Below are positions 35,819-45,016 of a stretch of DNA of 64,000 bases, one piece after another. The DNA lies in contig JAJPJB010000003.1 in NCBI GenBank assembly GCA_021324465.1, forward strand, positions 1-64,000, in the 5' to 3' direction. Numbering within the stretch: position 1 is the stretch's first letter; each line of letters begins with the position of its first letter. The DNA is from Hyphomicrobiaceae bacterium (GTDB taxonomy: Bacteria > Pseudomonadota > Alphaproteobacteria > Rhizobiales > Xanthobacteraceae). Below the pieces are notes generated by a model. That model did not search any database. It had not been told where the DNA came from and saw nothing but the letters and a program-made list of their open reading frames with translations. The position numbers and the translations under genes are program-made.

Positions 35819-36646
35819 ATGAAGTCGACAAGAGGGCCAAGGGCACACAGGTCGGCACGGCGGCTGGCGAGCGAGGCGCGCCGGCCCACCGGGGCACAGC
35901 GCGTCTATGCCGCGCTGCGGCATGCGATCATCGTGCTCGACATCGAGCCAGGTGCGGCGCTCGAAGAGGAGCGCCTGTGCGCGCAATACAGGGTCTCGCG
36001 TACTCCTTTGCGCGAGGCGCTTATTCGCTTGGCCTCCGAAGGGTTGGTCGAGCTCGAGCCAAATCGCGGCGCCAAGGTCGCGGCCCTACAGCTCGTCGAT
36101 GTTGTCGATCACTATGAGGCAATGGACGTGCTGCAGCCGGTGATCTGGCATTTTGCGGCGGTGCGGCGGACCGATGCCGATCTCGAAAGCATCAACAAGT
36201 GTTTGGAAACATTTCGCACCGCGGTCGCTCGCGAGGACATGGAAGCGATTGTCCAGAGCAATTACGAGATTCACGGTGCGATTACTATGGCGTGTCACAA
36301 TCGCTGTCTGGAAAGAGCCCATCGGCAAATGCTGGTAGACAAGTTGCGCGTCGCCCAGCATGCCGTTCGTAGCCTCGCACGGGATCGCAATCATGACCTG
36401 GCGACGCGGTTTGCCGGCACGCTCCAGATACTCGAGCGTGCCGCTGCGGCCATCGCCGGCGGCGACACGGCCGGCGCGGAGCGGCTGGCGCGCGAGCACA
36501 ATGTGCATGTGCGCAAACAGATCGTGGAAACACTGTCGCGAAGTCTCGGTGCGAAAGTCAAGTTTTCAACGCCACAGCGTAACCTCGCGGTGGTCGAGAA
36601 TTCCCCAGACGCTGAGCGATTCTTGCGGACGCGAAACCCCAACTAG
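35819..36646 (+). CDS. GntR-family transcriptional regulator (FadR/FCD type)
   Basis: DNA-binding regulator of 275 residues. The winged helix-turn-helix (about 25-90) has RVYAALRHAII, EERLCAQYRVSRTPLREALIRLASEGLVE and RGAKVA, standard GntR signatures; the C-terminal part (about 100-230) is a helical FCD ligand domain. ATG 35819 is preceded by AGGGAGGAAGAG, which settles the start against TTG 35783. The ligand is unknown. The neighbouring genes (isoprenoid-synthase-like protein, kinase-like protein) give no obvious target. The C-terminal 40 residues are not family-like. Confidence 0.88.
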   Translation: MKSTRGPRAHRSARRLASEARRPTGAQRVYAALRHAIIVLDIEPGAALEEERLCAQYRVSRTPLREALIRLASEGLVELEPNRGAKVAALQLVDVVDHYEAMDVLQPVIWHFAAVRRTDADLESINKCLETFRTAVAREDMEAIVQSNYEIHGAITMACHNRCLERAHRQMLVDKLRVAQHAVRSLARDRNHDLATRFAGTLQILERAAAAIAGGDTAGAERLAREHNVHVRKQIVETLSRSLGAKVKFSTPQRNLAVVENSPDAERFLRTRNPN

Positions 36647-36845
36647 GGGACGACCTGCGCTCCAAACTTCGATGACAGCCGTTGATCGCTCGGCACCGCG
36701 CGGCGGCTTTGCGCTTGACGGCCTTATTTTCTTGGAAAAAGACAGTAACCGTTGCAATTGAAAAGCCGGTCCTGTCCTGGCCGCGGTCAAGCATGATGGG
36801 CCGGTCCTCGGACTCCGAGTTGGTTCCGCATGTACAAGTTTGATC

Positions 36846-37898
36846 CTAGAACGCAAAGCGGTCGCGCAGATTGCGCCGTTGCGAGACGATGCGCCCGACG
36901 ACGGCGCGCTCGGTATCGCTCTTGATCAGAGGATCGATCAGGTCGAGCTGGTTCATGGCGACGAGCTCGAGAATCTCACAGCGTACCTCGCCCCGTGCGT
37001 TGCGCGGCAGCGCCTCCACGACTTGCAGATGTTCGGGCCGCATTGCGCCGAGAAATTCGAGCAATTCGCTGTCGCCCGCGGTGGCCTCGACGAAAGCATA
37101 GAGACCGGTACCGGCGCGGCGGTCGGGAAACGGAACGATGGCGACGTCCCGCACCTTCGGGCAGCTGCGCAGCCGCGCTGCAATCTCTGGCGCGTCGCGC
37201 ACGAAACGCAGGCCGCGACCCTCGCGATCGGTGAAATTCAATCCACGGGTGACGGCATAATAGACTTTCTTGCCGGTCGCCATCCAGGTGCGGGTAATGA
37301 GGCTTTTGCGCGCCAGCACGCGGCGTTCAGTGGCGGTAAGGGCGTCCGGCGCGTAGCGGCGCTTGTGCTTGAGCAGATGGCGCAGGTCTTCGTAGCGGGC
37401 AATGCGAAACAGCCGACTGCTGCGGCGAAAACAGACGGCAAGCTGAAAATCAGTGAGATAGGCGCGGCCACCGTTTTCGCTTTGCGCATAAAGCCAGTTC
37501 TGCTCCTTGGCGAGATCGTTGTGGGCGATGCCCGCGCGATGCAGAGCGCGCAACGCTCGCTTGGCCGAACGGAAATAGGCGGCATCGCCGTGCGGCTTGG
37601 CGATGTGCAGCGGCACCGCATCGATCCAGCCGCGGACCAGCGTATGACGGCCGGCAAACAGAAGCGGCGGAGCAACTCCGGCTAGTTTGATGCGCGTCAG
37701 CGCGTTGCGCTCGCGGCGGAACAGCGCATAGGCCAGCGGACGACTCCACCACGGGACCATATCGAGTCGGCGCAGCACGGCGTCCACATCGCCGTCATGG
37801 ATGCGATAGCGACCGCGCTCAATGGTGGAAAACACGTCGCGCTTAAGCACCACATCGGACCGCCAGCGCCCCGCCACCTCGTCTGGAGTGTCGTTCAT
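36846..37898 (-). CDS. Protein-kinase-like domain fused to an AMP-binding-enzyme C-terminal domain
   Basis: A 350-residue protein with two recognisable parts. Residues about 20-200 are kinase-like: the catalytic loop is HNDLAKEQN (His126, Asp128, Asn134) and the metal motif is DFQ (150-152) in place of DFG, resembling Kdo/WaaP or RIO-type kinases. Residues about 245-335 resemble the C-terminal subdomain of acyl-CoA synthetases (RDVAIVPFPDRRAGTGLYAF, ALPRNARGEVRCEILELVA). Start ATG 37898 (GGAG upstream); the frame is open to 38015. It precedes trmFO on the opposite-strand side of GntR. Substrate unknown; the fusion is my reading of the sequence. Confidence 0.72.
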   Translation of the reverse strand: MNDTPDEVAGRWRSDVVLKRDVFSTIERGRYRIHDGDVDAVLRRLDMVPWWSRPLAYALFRRERNALTRIKLAGVAPPLLFAGRHTLVRGWIDAVPLHIAKPHGDAAYFRSAKRALRALHRAGIAHNDLAKEQNWLYAQSENGGRAYLTDFQLAVCFRRSSRLFRIARYEDLRHLLKHKRRYAPDALTATERRVLARKSLITRTWMATGKKVYYAVTRGLNFTDREGRGLRFVRDAPEIAARLRSCPKVRDVAIVPFPDRRAGTGLYAFVEATAGDSELLEFLGAMRPEHLQVVEALPRNARGEVRCEILELVAMNQLDLIDPLIKSDTERAVVGRIVSQRRNLRDRFAF

Positions 37899-37948
37899 TC
37901 CGGAGACTTTTAGCGCATGAACCGGAAAAGGGAAACGGCGCCAAAATC

Positions 37949-39382
37949 TCACTCGGCAGCCGCGTACATGGCCCCGGCCAGCCAAGCCTGGAGATCGTTG
38001 AGCGCGCGGGCGCACAGCGCACGCTTCTTGGCAATCGCCTTGGCCTGCCCGCGCAGCGGTTTGCCGTCAGCGTCCCTTGCTGGAACCTGCCGCAGTGGCG
38101 GAAACAAGCCGAAATTGATGTTCATGGGCTGGAATGAATGAGGCCCGGCGTCGATCGTTTCAATGTGGCCCCCCGTAATATGAGCCAGCAGTGCCCCATG
38201 CGCGGTGGTCGGAGGCGGAGGGAAAGGGCGCTCGCCGCGTCGCTCGGCCGCCGCAAAACGCCCGGCAAGGAGCCCCACCGCTGCCGATTCGACATAGCCT
38301 TCGCAGCCGGTGATCTGCCCGGCAAAGCGCAGCCGCGGTGAGGCTTTGAGCCTGAGGGTGGCGTCCAGCAGTTTCGGTGAATTGATGAACGTGTTGCGGT
38401 GCAGGCCGCCCAGCCGCACGAACTCAGCTTTTTCAAGCCCCGGGATGTTGCGGAAAATACGCGTCTGTTCACCGTGCCGGAGCTTGGTTTGAAAGCCCAC
38501 CATGTTGAACAGCGAGCCGAGCTTGTTGTCCTGGCGCAGCTGCACCACGGCATATGGCTTGCGCTCCGGCTGGTGCGGATTGGTCAGCCCAAACGGCTTC
38601 ATTGGCCCGTGGCGCAGCGTCTCACGGCCGCGCTCGGCCATGACTTCGATCGGCAGGCAGCCGTCGAAATACGGTGTCGCCAGCTCAAAATCGTGGAACG
38701 CGGTCTTTTCACCGGCGAGGAGCGCATCGACGAAGGCCTCGTATTGCTCGCGGGTCAGCGGACAATTGATGTAGTCGGCGCCGGAGCCCCCGGGACCGGT
38801 CTTGTCGTAACGCGACTGAAACCAGGCAATGCCGAAATCGATCGAGTCGCGGTGCACGATCGGCGCGATCGCATCGAAAAACGACAGGGCGTCCTCGCCG
38901 GTCAGCGCGCGTATCGCCTCGGCGAGCGCCGGCGAAGTCAGCGGACCGGTCGCGACAATGACGTCGTTCCATTCCGATGGCGGGCTAGCGATCTCTGCGC
39001 GATCAATCGCAATCAGCGGCTCGGCTTCCAGCGTCGCGGTGATCGCCGCGGAAAATCCATCACGATCGACGGCGAGCGCGCTGCCGGCCGGCAATTTGTT
39101 GGCGTCGGCCGCTTGCATCACAATCGAGCCGCAGCGGCGCATTTCTTCATGCAAAAGTCCGATCGCGCTTGACTCGGCATCGTCCGACCGAAACGAGTTG
39201 GAGCAGACGAGTTCGCCGAAATTTCCGGTCTTGTGTACCGGCGTCGTATGCACCGGGCGCATTTCATGCAGCACGACCGGCACGCCGCGGCGCGCCAGTT
39301 GCCACGCGGCTTCGGAACCTGCGAGACCGCCGCCGACGACATGAACCGGCTGAGCCTGAATTGGCCGCAAAGACTGCATCAT
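37949..39382 (-). CDS. trmFO: Methylenetetrahydrofolate-tRNA-(uracil-5-)-methyltransferase
   Basis: Flavoprotein that makes 5-methyluridine 54 in tRNA using methylene-THF. The N-terminal FAD motif [18 protein letters not shown] is followed by [28 protein letters not shown], the TrmFO hallmark with the catalytic Cys region, and later [14 protein letters not shown]. 477 residues from ATG 39382 (an ATG three bases later is equally possible); AAAGGG precedes. The kinase-like gene lies 50 bases downstream on the same strand. Confidence 0.95.
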   Translation of the reverse strand: MMQSLRPIQAQPVHVVGGGLAGSEAAWQLARRGVPVVLHEMRPVHTTPVHKTGNFGELVCSNSFRSDDAESSAIGLLHEEMRRCGSIVMQAADANKLPAGSALAVDRDGFSAAITATLEAEPLIAIDRAEIASPPSEWNDVIVATGPLTSPALAEAIRALTGEDALSFFDAIAPIVHRDSIDFGIAWFQSRYDKTGPGGSGADYINCPLTREQYEAFVDALLAGEKTAFHDFELATPYFDGCLPIEVMAERGRETLRHGPMKPFGLTNPHQPERKPYAVVQLRQDNKLGSLFNMVGFQTKLRHGEQTRIFRNIPGLEKAEFVRLGGLHRNTFINSPKLLDATLRLKASPRLRFAGQITGCEGYVESAAVGLLAGRFAAAERRGERPFPPPPTTAHGALLAHITGGHIETIDAGPHSFQPMNINFGLFPPLRQVPARDADGKPLRGQAKAIAKKRALCARALNDLQAWLAGAMYAAAE

Positions 39383-39508
39383 CCCTTTAAAATTAGGCGT
39401 TCGGCTTGGCGGCAACAACAGGTCAGACGGACGGACATCGACGCCCATAAGCCCATGGCAGCGGCGTCAAAACCAGCCTCATGCGATCATGAGGCAGAAT
39501 GACCGCTG

Positions 39509-39537
39509 TTGGCGCACAATATCCGCTCTGCTATAGC
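39509..39537 (+). promoter_or_regulatory. Predicted promoter of gatC-gatA
   Basis: TTGGCG (39509-39514) and TATAGC (39532-39537) with 17 bases between them, about 30 bases before the gatC ATG. The region is divergent from trmFO. Confidence 0.55.
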
Positions 39538-39567
39538 ACCGCCGTACTAGCTTGTCAGAGGCGCCCG

Positions 39568-39855
39568 ATGTCTGTCGATGCCGAAACCGTTCGCCGCGTG
39601 GCGCATCTCGCCCGTATTGCGATTGCGGAGGAAGAGGTTGAAAATCTCAGAGGCGAGCTCAATGCCATTTTGGCCTTTGTCGAGCAGCTCAGCGAAGTCA
39701 AGGTCGAAGGTGTTGAGCCGATGACCTCGGTCACGCCGATGGCGATGAAGATGCGCGAGGATGAGGTGACCGAGGGCGGTGATCCGGACGCAATTATCGC
39801 CAATGCGCCGGCTCACGCGCATCACTTTTTTCTGGTGCCCAAGGTGGTGGAGTGA
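39568..39855 (+). CDS. gatC: Aspartyl/glutamyl-tRNA amidotransferase subunit C
   Basis: Stabilising subunit of the GatCAB enzyme that turns Glu-tRNA-Gln and Asp-tRNA-Asn into Gln- and Asn-tRNA. The 95-residue product from ATG 39568 has [12 protein letters not shown] at the N-terminus, [18 protein letters not shown] in the middle and [11 protein letters not shown] at the end, all GatC-typical. The longer frame from 39499 lacks family support. gatA follows after a small gene; gatB is not in the window. Confidence 0.95.
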   Translation: MSVDAETVRRVAHLARIAIAEEEVENLRGELNAILAFVEQLSEVKVEGVEPMTSVTPMAMKMREDEVTEGGDPDAIIANAPAHAHHFFLVPKVVE

Positions 39856-39937
39856 GCTGCAAGCGGATCATTGCGCTGTTCTCGGGCGAGAGCAGCGAGC
39901 CCCGAGCATCGGGTGCCGATAATTGAGGGACTGAGCG

Positions 39938-40180
39938 ATGTGTCTCGCCTGCGAACAGGATGCGATTTGGCTTGCGTATCTGGAAAGTCAGGGTTTGTTG
40001 AAGCCTGACGACCCGGTCGCCGCGGAAGAGCTCTTTGCGGCATTCCCGGTGCAGCCAGTGCCTGTGAAGGCGGAATGGGACGCGCCGACCCCGGAGGCGC
40101 CTGCCGATACTGCGCCCAAACGCGGGTCCAAAGCGGCGGCGCAAAAGCCGTTTTCCTGCGACGATCCAACGACGAAATGA
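39938..40180 (+). CDS. Small CxxC-containing hypothetical protein between gatC and gatA
   Basis: An 80-residue acidic protein that begins [16 protein letters not shown], with a CxxC at residues 2-5 and one more Cys near the end (FSCDD). The middle is Pro/Ala/Lys-rich and probably disordered. It starts 82 bases after gatC, and its stop overlaps the gatA start by 4 bases (ATGA), which supports expression. I recall similar short MCLACE-type proteins in Rhizobiales, but no function is known to me; metal binding by the Cys pair is only a possibility. Confidence 0.68.
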   Translation: MCLACEQDAIWLAYLESQGLLKPDDPVAAEELFAAFPVQPVPVKAEWDAPTPEAPADTAPKRGSKAAAQKPFSCDDPTTK

Positions 40181-41655
40181 CCGATCTCACTTCGCTCACG
40201 CTGGCGCAGGCGCGTGACGCCCTGCGCACGAAGGAATTTTCCGCGGCTGAATTGACGGAGGCGCATCTTGGCGCCATGGCAAAGGCGCGCGCCCTCAATG
40301 CATTCGTGCTGGAAACGCCGGAGCGCGCTCTGCAGATGGCGAAGGCCAGTGATGCGCGGCTCGCCAAAGGCGACGCCGGTCCGTTGGAGGGCCTGCCGCT
40401 CGGCATCAAGGATCTGTTCTGCACCGCAGGCGTCCGCACCACGGCCTGTTCGCACATTCTCGACAATTTTGTGCCGCCCTACGAATCGACGGTCACCGCC
40501 AATCTCTGGCGCGACGGCGCGGTACTGCTCGGTAAGCTCAATAATGACGAATTTGCCATGGGCTCGTCGAACGAAACTTCGTATTTCGGTCCCGTCATAT
40601 CGCCGTGGCGCCGGCACGGATCAAATGCGAAGCTGGTACCCGGCGGATCGTCGGGTGGCGCGGCGGCGGCAGTCGCGGCCAATCTTTGCCTTGGTGCGAC
40701 CGGCACAGATACCGGAGGCTCTATTCGTCAGCCTGCCGCCTTTTGTGGCGTCGTCGGATTGAAGCCGACCTATGGGCGCTGCTCGCGCTGGGGCATCGTC
40801 GCTTTTGCCTCCTCGCTTGATCAGGCGGGCCCGTTTGCGCGCACAGTGCGGGACTGTGCAATCCTGCTGCGCTCGATGGCAAGTCCGGATGCCAAGGATA
40901 CGACCTGCATCGATCTGCCCGTTCCAGATTATGAGAAAGCGATCGGCGCTTCGGTCAAAGGCATGCGCATTGGCATTCCGAAAGAATACCGCATGCCCGG
41001 CATGGCCGCCGAGATCGAAGCGCTGTGGCAGCGCGGCGCCCAGTGGCTCAAAGAAGCCGGCGCCGAACCGATCGATATCTCCTTGCCGATGACCAAATAT
41101 GCGCTGCCGGCCTATTACATCGTGGCGCCCGCGGAAGCCTCCTCCAACCTCGCGCGCTATGACGGCGTTCGCTACGGTCTGCGTGTCGGCGGCCGCGACG
41201 TTGTCGCCATGTACGAAAACACCCGTGCGGCCGGTTTCGGCAAGGAGGTGCGCCGGCGCATCATGATCGGCACTTATGTGCTCTCGGCCGGGTATTACGA
41301 CGCGTATTATTTGCGCGCCCAGAAAGTGCGCACGCTGATCAAGCGCGATTTTGAAGAATGCTTTGCCAAGGGCATCAACGCCATTTTGACGCCGGCGACG
41401 CCGTCGGCGGCATTTGCCCTTGGTGAAAAGGGCGGCGCCGATCCGATCGAAATGTATCTCAATGACGTGTTCACGGTAACCGTGAACATGGCCGGCCTGC
41501 CGGGGATCGCGGTTCCGGCCGGCCTCGACGCGCAGGGACTGCCGCTCGGATTGCAGCTTATTGGCCGGCCGTTCGAGGAAGAGACGTTGTTTGCACTTGG
41601 CCACATCATCGAGCAGGCGGCCGGACAGTTCAGGCCACGGCCGTGGTGGAACTGA
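40177..41655 (+). CDS. gatA: Aspartyl/glutamyl-tRNA amidotransferase subunit A
   Basis: Amidase subunit of GatCAB that releases ammonia from glutamine. The 492-residue product from ATG 40177 has the amidase triad: Lys78 in PLGIKDLF, Ser158 in PGGSSGG and Ser182 in [15 protein letters not shown]. The upstream part of the open frame (from 40075) belongs to the small CxxC gene in another frame. The C-terminus overlaps the next small gene by 13 bases. Confidence 0.96.
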   Translation: MTDLTSLTLAQARDALRTKEFSAAELTEAHLGAMAKARALNAFVLETPERALQMAKASDARLAKGDAGPLEGLPLGIKDLFCTAGVRTTACSHILDNFVPPYESTVTANLWRDGAVLLGKLNNDEFAMGSSNETSYFGPVISPWRRHGSNAKLVPGGSSGGAAAAVAANLCLGATGTDTGGSIRQPAAFCGVVGLKPTYGRCSRWGIVAFASSLDQAGPFARTVRDCAILLRSMASPDAKDTTCIDLPVPDYEKAIGASVKGMRIGIPKEYRMPGMAAEIEALWQRGAQWLKEAGAEPIDISLPMTKYALPAYYIVAPAEASSNLARYDGVRYGLRVGGRDVVAMYENTRAAGFGKEVRRRIMIGTYVLSAGYYDAYYLRAQKVRTLIKRDFEECFAKGINAILTPATPSAAFALGEKGGADPIEMYLNDVFTVTVNMAGLPGIAVPAGLDAQGLPLGLQLIGRPFEEETLFALGHIIEQAAGQFRPRPWWN

Positions 41656-41966
41656 TCCGTCATCCCCACATCAAAGCGATGGATGCGGCCGAATTCAAGC
41701 GCAGCATTTCGCATACGGTCCCGCCAAAAGGGCTTTCGCCCGCGCTCACGGCGCTGTGGTGGGCGGGCAAGAACAGCTGGGACAAGGCGCATCGCATCGT
41801 GATGAGCGAGGAGGACACCGACTGCGCCTGGGTTCACGCCTATCTGCATCGCCTCGAAGGCGATCTCGACAATGCCCGATATTGGTATCGGCAGGCCAAG
41901 CGCAAGCCGCCGAGGGGTGATCACGCATCCGAATGGGACGCGATCGTTTCCGCTCTTCTGTCCTAG
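41643..41966 (+). CDS. Conserved hypothetical protein downstream of gatA
   Basis: A 107-residue soluble protein starting at GTG 41643 within the last codons of gatA. It is helical, with a Trp/His-rich centre ([17 protein letters not shown]) and [21 protein letters not shown], which looks like one TPR-type helical hairpin. Similar proteins occur in Hyphomicrobiales, but I know no function. Overlap with gatA suggests co-expression. The RIME-like repeat begins at its stop codon. A later ATG at about 41679 is an alternative start. Confidence 0.68.
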   Translation: MVELIRHPHIKAMDAAEFKRSISHTVPPKGLSPALTALWWAGKNSWDKAHRIVMSEEDTDCAWVHAYLHRLEGDLDNARYWYRQAKRKPPRGDHASEWDAIVSALLS

Positions 41967-42069
41967 AGCGCTTTCCGTTTCCACGGAATCGGAAAGCGCT
42001 CCGGAAGCTTTTGTTTTGTCGCATTTTCTTACGGAAAACCGGTACCCACTTTTCCGGAAAATGCTCTAG
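41965..42069. repeat. RIME-like double palindrome
   Basis: About 105 bases with two palindromes: GAGCGCTTTCCG (41966-41977) pairs with CGGAAAGCGCTC (41990-42001), and GCATTTTC (42021-42028) plus CGGAAAA (42032-42038) pair with TTTTCCG (42050-42056) plus GAAAATGC (42057-42064). Length and double-palindrome layout match the Rhizobium intergenic mosaic element RIME1, and the GGAAAACCGGTACCCACTTTTC core is of the kind common in Rhizobiales. It separates two genes and may end the gatCA transcript. Confidence 0.75.
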
Positions 42070-42091
42070 GCTAAGCGCCAGGCGCGTCCCT

Positions 42092-43093
42092 TTATTCAGT
42101 GCCGGCTAGACTGGCGGACCTCACGATCTCGGCCCAGCGTGCCGCCTCATCATTGATGAAGCTTTGCAGCTTGTCCGGTGGCGGGCTTGATTGCGGCACC
42201 ATGCCGAGCTTGATCAGCTTGCCACGCACGGCTCCGTCGGCGACGACGGCACCGAACGCGTCGTGGAGCTTACCTACAATCAAATCCGGAGTGTGTGCCG
42301 GCGCCACAACCATACCCCAGCCCGCGGCGTCATATCCGGGCACGCCGGCCTCGCGCAGCGGCGGAATCTCCGGCGCTGATGGCAACCGGATTGCAGACGT
42401 GACGCCGAGCGCGCGGACCTTCCCGGCACTCACCATTGGCAGCGTCGGAGCGACATCGGCGAACAAAAGTGAAATTTGTCCGGCGATAAGGTCCGTCAGC
42501 GCCGGCGCGGTGCCCTTGTAGGGCACATGCGTCATCTCGATGCCGGTCTTGGCCTTGAACATTTCGGCAAAGAGCTGATGCGGCGAGCCGACGCCGCCCG
42601 AGCCATAGGTGAGGGCGCCCGGATGATCCTGGGCGTACTTGATCAGGTCGGGAACGGAGCGAATCGGCAGCGCCGGATTGACGACCAGCACGAACGGAAT
42701 TCTGGCGACCAGCGCGATCGGCGCGAAATCCTTGTGGGGATCATAGGGCAGCGATCTGTAGAGCGTTGGACTGATCGCGAGTGCCCCGCTGCCCCCCATC
42801 AACAGCGTATAGCCGTCAGGCTTGGCCTTGGCAACGTCGGCTGTGCCAATGATCGAAGCGGCACCGGGCCTGTCCTCGACCACGATCGGCTGGCCGAGCC
42901 GGTCGCCGACCCCGGGTGCAAGCTCGCGGCACAAAGTATCGATGGCCCCCGCCGGCGGCCACGGTGCTATCAGTGTGATACGGAGTGTCGGGTAATCGTC
43001 GGCCTGGCTTGATTGGCCTGCAAGAATGAGGCCGCAGAACCCGATCAGCAATCTTGCCGGCAGCGTGCACCGCATCCTTGTGCCGTCCCGCAT
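42092..43093 (-). CDS. Tripartite tricarboxylate transporter substrate-binding protein (Bug/TctC family)
   Basis: Periplasmic binding protein of 333 residues. A signal peptide (about 1-30) is followed by the TctC features ITLIAPWPPAGAIDTLCRE, QPIVVEDRPGAASIIGTADVAKAKPDGYTLL and VPYKGTAPALTDLIAGQISLLF. ATG 43093 behind GGAGGGGAAG decides the start; the open frame runs on to 43216. There are no tctA/tctB membrane genes nearby, so it is an orphan Bug protein, a group greatly expanded in some Proteobacteria. Ligand unknown (usually a carboxylate). Confidence 0.9.
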   Translation of the reverse strand: MRDGTRMRCTLPARLLIGFCGLILAGQSSQADDYPTLRITLIAPWPPAGAIDTLCRELAPGVGDRLGQPIVVEDRPGAASIIGTADVAKAKPDGYTLLMGGSGALAISPTLYRSLPYDPHKDFAPIALVARIPFVLVVNPALPIRSVPDLIKYAQDHPGALTYGSGGVGSPHQLFAEMFKAKTGIEMTHVPYKGTAPALTDLIAGQISLLFADVAPTLPMVSAGKVRALGVTSAIRLPSAPEIPPLREAGVPGYDAAGWGMVVAPAHTPDLIVGKLHDAFGAVVADGAVRGKLIKLGMVPQSSPPPDKLQSFINDEAARWAEIVRSASLAGTE

Positions 43094-43238
43094 GGTCTTC
43101 CCCTCCAGGCCGCTCAGGGGCGACATCTTTTCCGATGCGGGCCGTCTCGCCCATGCGATCGTATCGCGCGCTATCGCACCATCGCAGTATAGTTGCGCGC
43201 GCTGCCGCCGCAACACGTGATTCAGTCAAGACCGAACG

Positions 43239-44381
43239 TTAGTTGCGCGAGCCCGTTTCGGGAAACGGTCCGCTGGTTTTGAGGTGCGAGGGCTCGACCA
43301 CCTCGTTGCGGCGCCGCGGCAAGGCGTACGGATGTTCGCGTCTGACGAAATCAATCAGCTTTTCGCGGACCTCACAGCGCAGGTCCCAGGCCGCCGATGC
43401 ATTGTTGGCGCTGATCAGCGCCCGCAATTCGATTGTTGTCTCCTTACAGTCGGTGACTTGCAAATTGACCACCTTGCCGTCCCACAGCTTGGACTGCGCC
43501 ACGATCTCCCTAAGCTTCTCGCGTATTGCGTCGACCGGTGCAGTGTGATCGAGATATAGCAGCACGCTGCCGATCAGATCGCCGCCGATTCTTGTCCAGT
43601 TCTGAAACGGTTTTTCGATGAAATAGCTGAGCGGCACCACCATGCGCCGCAGATCCCACAGCCGCAGCACGACGTAATTGAAGGTGATGTCCTCGACATT
43701 GCCCCACTCGTTCTCGACGACGACGGCATCGTCGATGCGAGTCGGCTGCGATACCGCCAACTGCACTCCGGCCAGGAGATTGCTGAACAGGGGCCGCGCG
43801 GCGAGACCGAAAATGACGCCAGCGGCGCCTGCCGAGGCAAACAGCGAAACGCCGTATTGACGTACGGCATCGAAAGTCATCAACGCAAAGCCCAGTGTCA
43901 GCAGCACGACGACGGTGTCGAGCGCGCGACGCATCACGCGCACCTGCGTGATGTGCTTGCGGGCCAGAAGGTTGTCTCCGACGTCGAGGCCGAAATTCAG
44001 AAGATAAAGGTTGGCCGCGATGTGCACGCCCGTAAGCACGATCCAACCGACCCAGCAGATTGTCGCGAGGCCAAGGAATCTCGCCAAAATATCTTGGGTC
44101 TCCGACGACAGCGGCGCAGTAGGCAATGCGATGGCGAAAGCAATCAGCAATGCAGCAAACCGCGCCGGATTTTTGATCGCTTCGGTAATAGTTCGGAAAT
44201 AGCGGCGATTGCCGCGGGACAGCCGGCGGAGCGCGGCGAAGATTGCGGCGTGGAGGAGCCACGCCGCGGCGAAAGCGACGATCAAAATGATCAGGGACAC
44301 GAGCCAAGCCGGCGCAAAGGCGAGCTGGGCGCTGAGTTCACTGAGCTTGGCTTGCAGGACGTGCGAAATGCTTTCAAGCAT
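43239..44381 (-). CDS. MscS-family small-conductance mechanosensitive channel
   Basis: Membrane protein of 380 residues with about five hydrophobic helices in the N-terminal 200 residues and the pore-helix/beta-domain junction ASAGAAGVIFGLAARPLFSNLLAGVQLAVSQP (about 179-210), typical of MscS. The cytoplasmic part has DDAVVVENEWGNVEDI and RMVVPLSYFIEKPFQNW. It would relieve hypo-osmotic stress or act in a related transport role. It is divergent from the NDUFA12-like gene over 130 bases. Confidence 0.9.
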   Translation of the reverse strand: MLESISHVLQAKLSELSAQLAFAPAWLVSLIILIVAFAAAWLLHAAIFAALRRLSRGNRRYFRTITEAIKNPARFAALLIAFAIALPTAPLSSETQDILARFLGLATICWVGWIVLTGVHIAANLYLLNFGLDVGDNLLARKHITQVRVMRRALDTVVVLLTLGFALMTFDAVRQYGVSLFASAGAAGVIFGLAARPLFSNLLAGVQLAVSQPTRIDDAVVVENEWGNVEDITFNYVVLRLWDLRRMVVPLSYFIEKPFQNWTRIGGDLIGSVLLYLDHTAPVDAIREKLREIVAQSKLWDGKVVNLQVTDCKETTIELRALISANNASAAWDLRCEVREKLIDFVRREHPYALPRRRNEVVEPSHLKTSGPFPETGSRN

Positions 44382-44511
44382 GATTCAGACACTATCGATA
44401 GGTGCTATCACGAAAAAACGCCCCATATGGGGGCTGGTTTCACCAGGCTGCTCGCTGGACACGCCGCTGCTGCAATGGCATGTAGGGGCCCGAAAAATAG
44501 GCACTTGGCTG

Positions 44512-44925
44512 ATGAAGACTTTCTTTCTTCGCTTGTTTACCTGGTGGAACGGCCAGACATTTGGCACGCAGCTATGGACATGGCTCTATGGCGAATTCGT
44601 CGGCGAGGACGAATTCGGCAATCGCTATTACCGCACCAAGGGCGGCAAAATCGATCCAACGCTCGCCGTCGAGCGTCGCTGGGTGATCTATAACGGGGTA
44701 GCTGAGGCCTCAAAGGTGCCGCCGAGCTGGCATGGCTGGCTGCATCACATCGTCGATGTGCCGCCGACACAGGAAGAGACGCGAACCTACGCTTGGGAGA
44801 AGCCGCATCGACCCAACCTCACCGGGACGCCGGCGGCCTATCGCCCCAGCGGCTCGATGCTTAGGCAGGGCCGCCGTCCCAAGGCAACCGGCGACTACAA
44901 GGCCTGGGTTCCGGGCGGCCAGTAA
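44512..44925 (+). CDS. NADH:ubiquinone oxidoreductase subunit, NDUFA12 family
   Basis: Accessory complex I subunit shared by alphaproteobacteria and mitochondria (B17.2). The 137-residue product starts MKTFFLRLFTWWNGQTFGTQL at ATG 44512 and contains the family stretch GEFVGEDEFGNRYYR, RRWVIYNG, and PPSWHGWLHH, followed by PPTQEE and the HRPNLTGTP-type tail. The longer frame from 44209 is not supported. The core nuo operon is not in the window. Confidence 0.94.
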   Translation: MKTFFLRLFTWWNGQTFGTQLWTWLYGEFVGEDEFGNRYYRTKGGKIDPTLAVERRWVIYNGVAEASKVPPSWHGWLHHIVDVPPTQEETRTYAWEKPHRPNLTGTPAAYRPSGSMLRQGRRPKATGDYKAWVPGGQ

Positions 44926-45016
44926 CCAGTAGTCGCCATCCCTGGAATTGCCGTATTCGGCGTGTTAACGGGCTGAGGCGCGGTGTAGGGGCGCGCTCAA
45001 CCAGCACAGCGAGCTT

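Noticed and set aside
36840-37685. 281-codon plus-strand frame opposite the kinase-like gene
   Set aside because: Shadow of the minus-strand gene; the minus frame has kinase motifs and a ribosome site.
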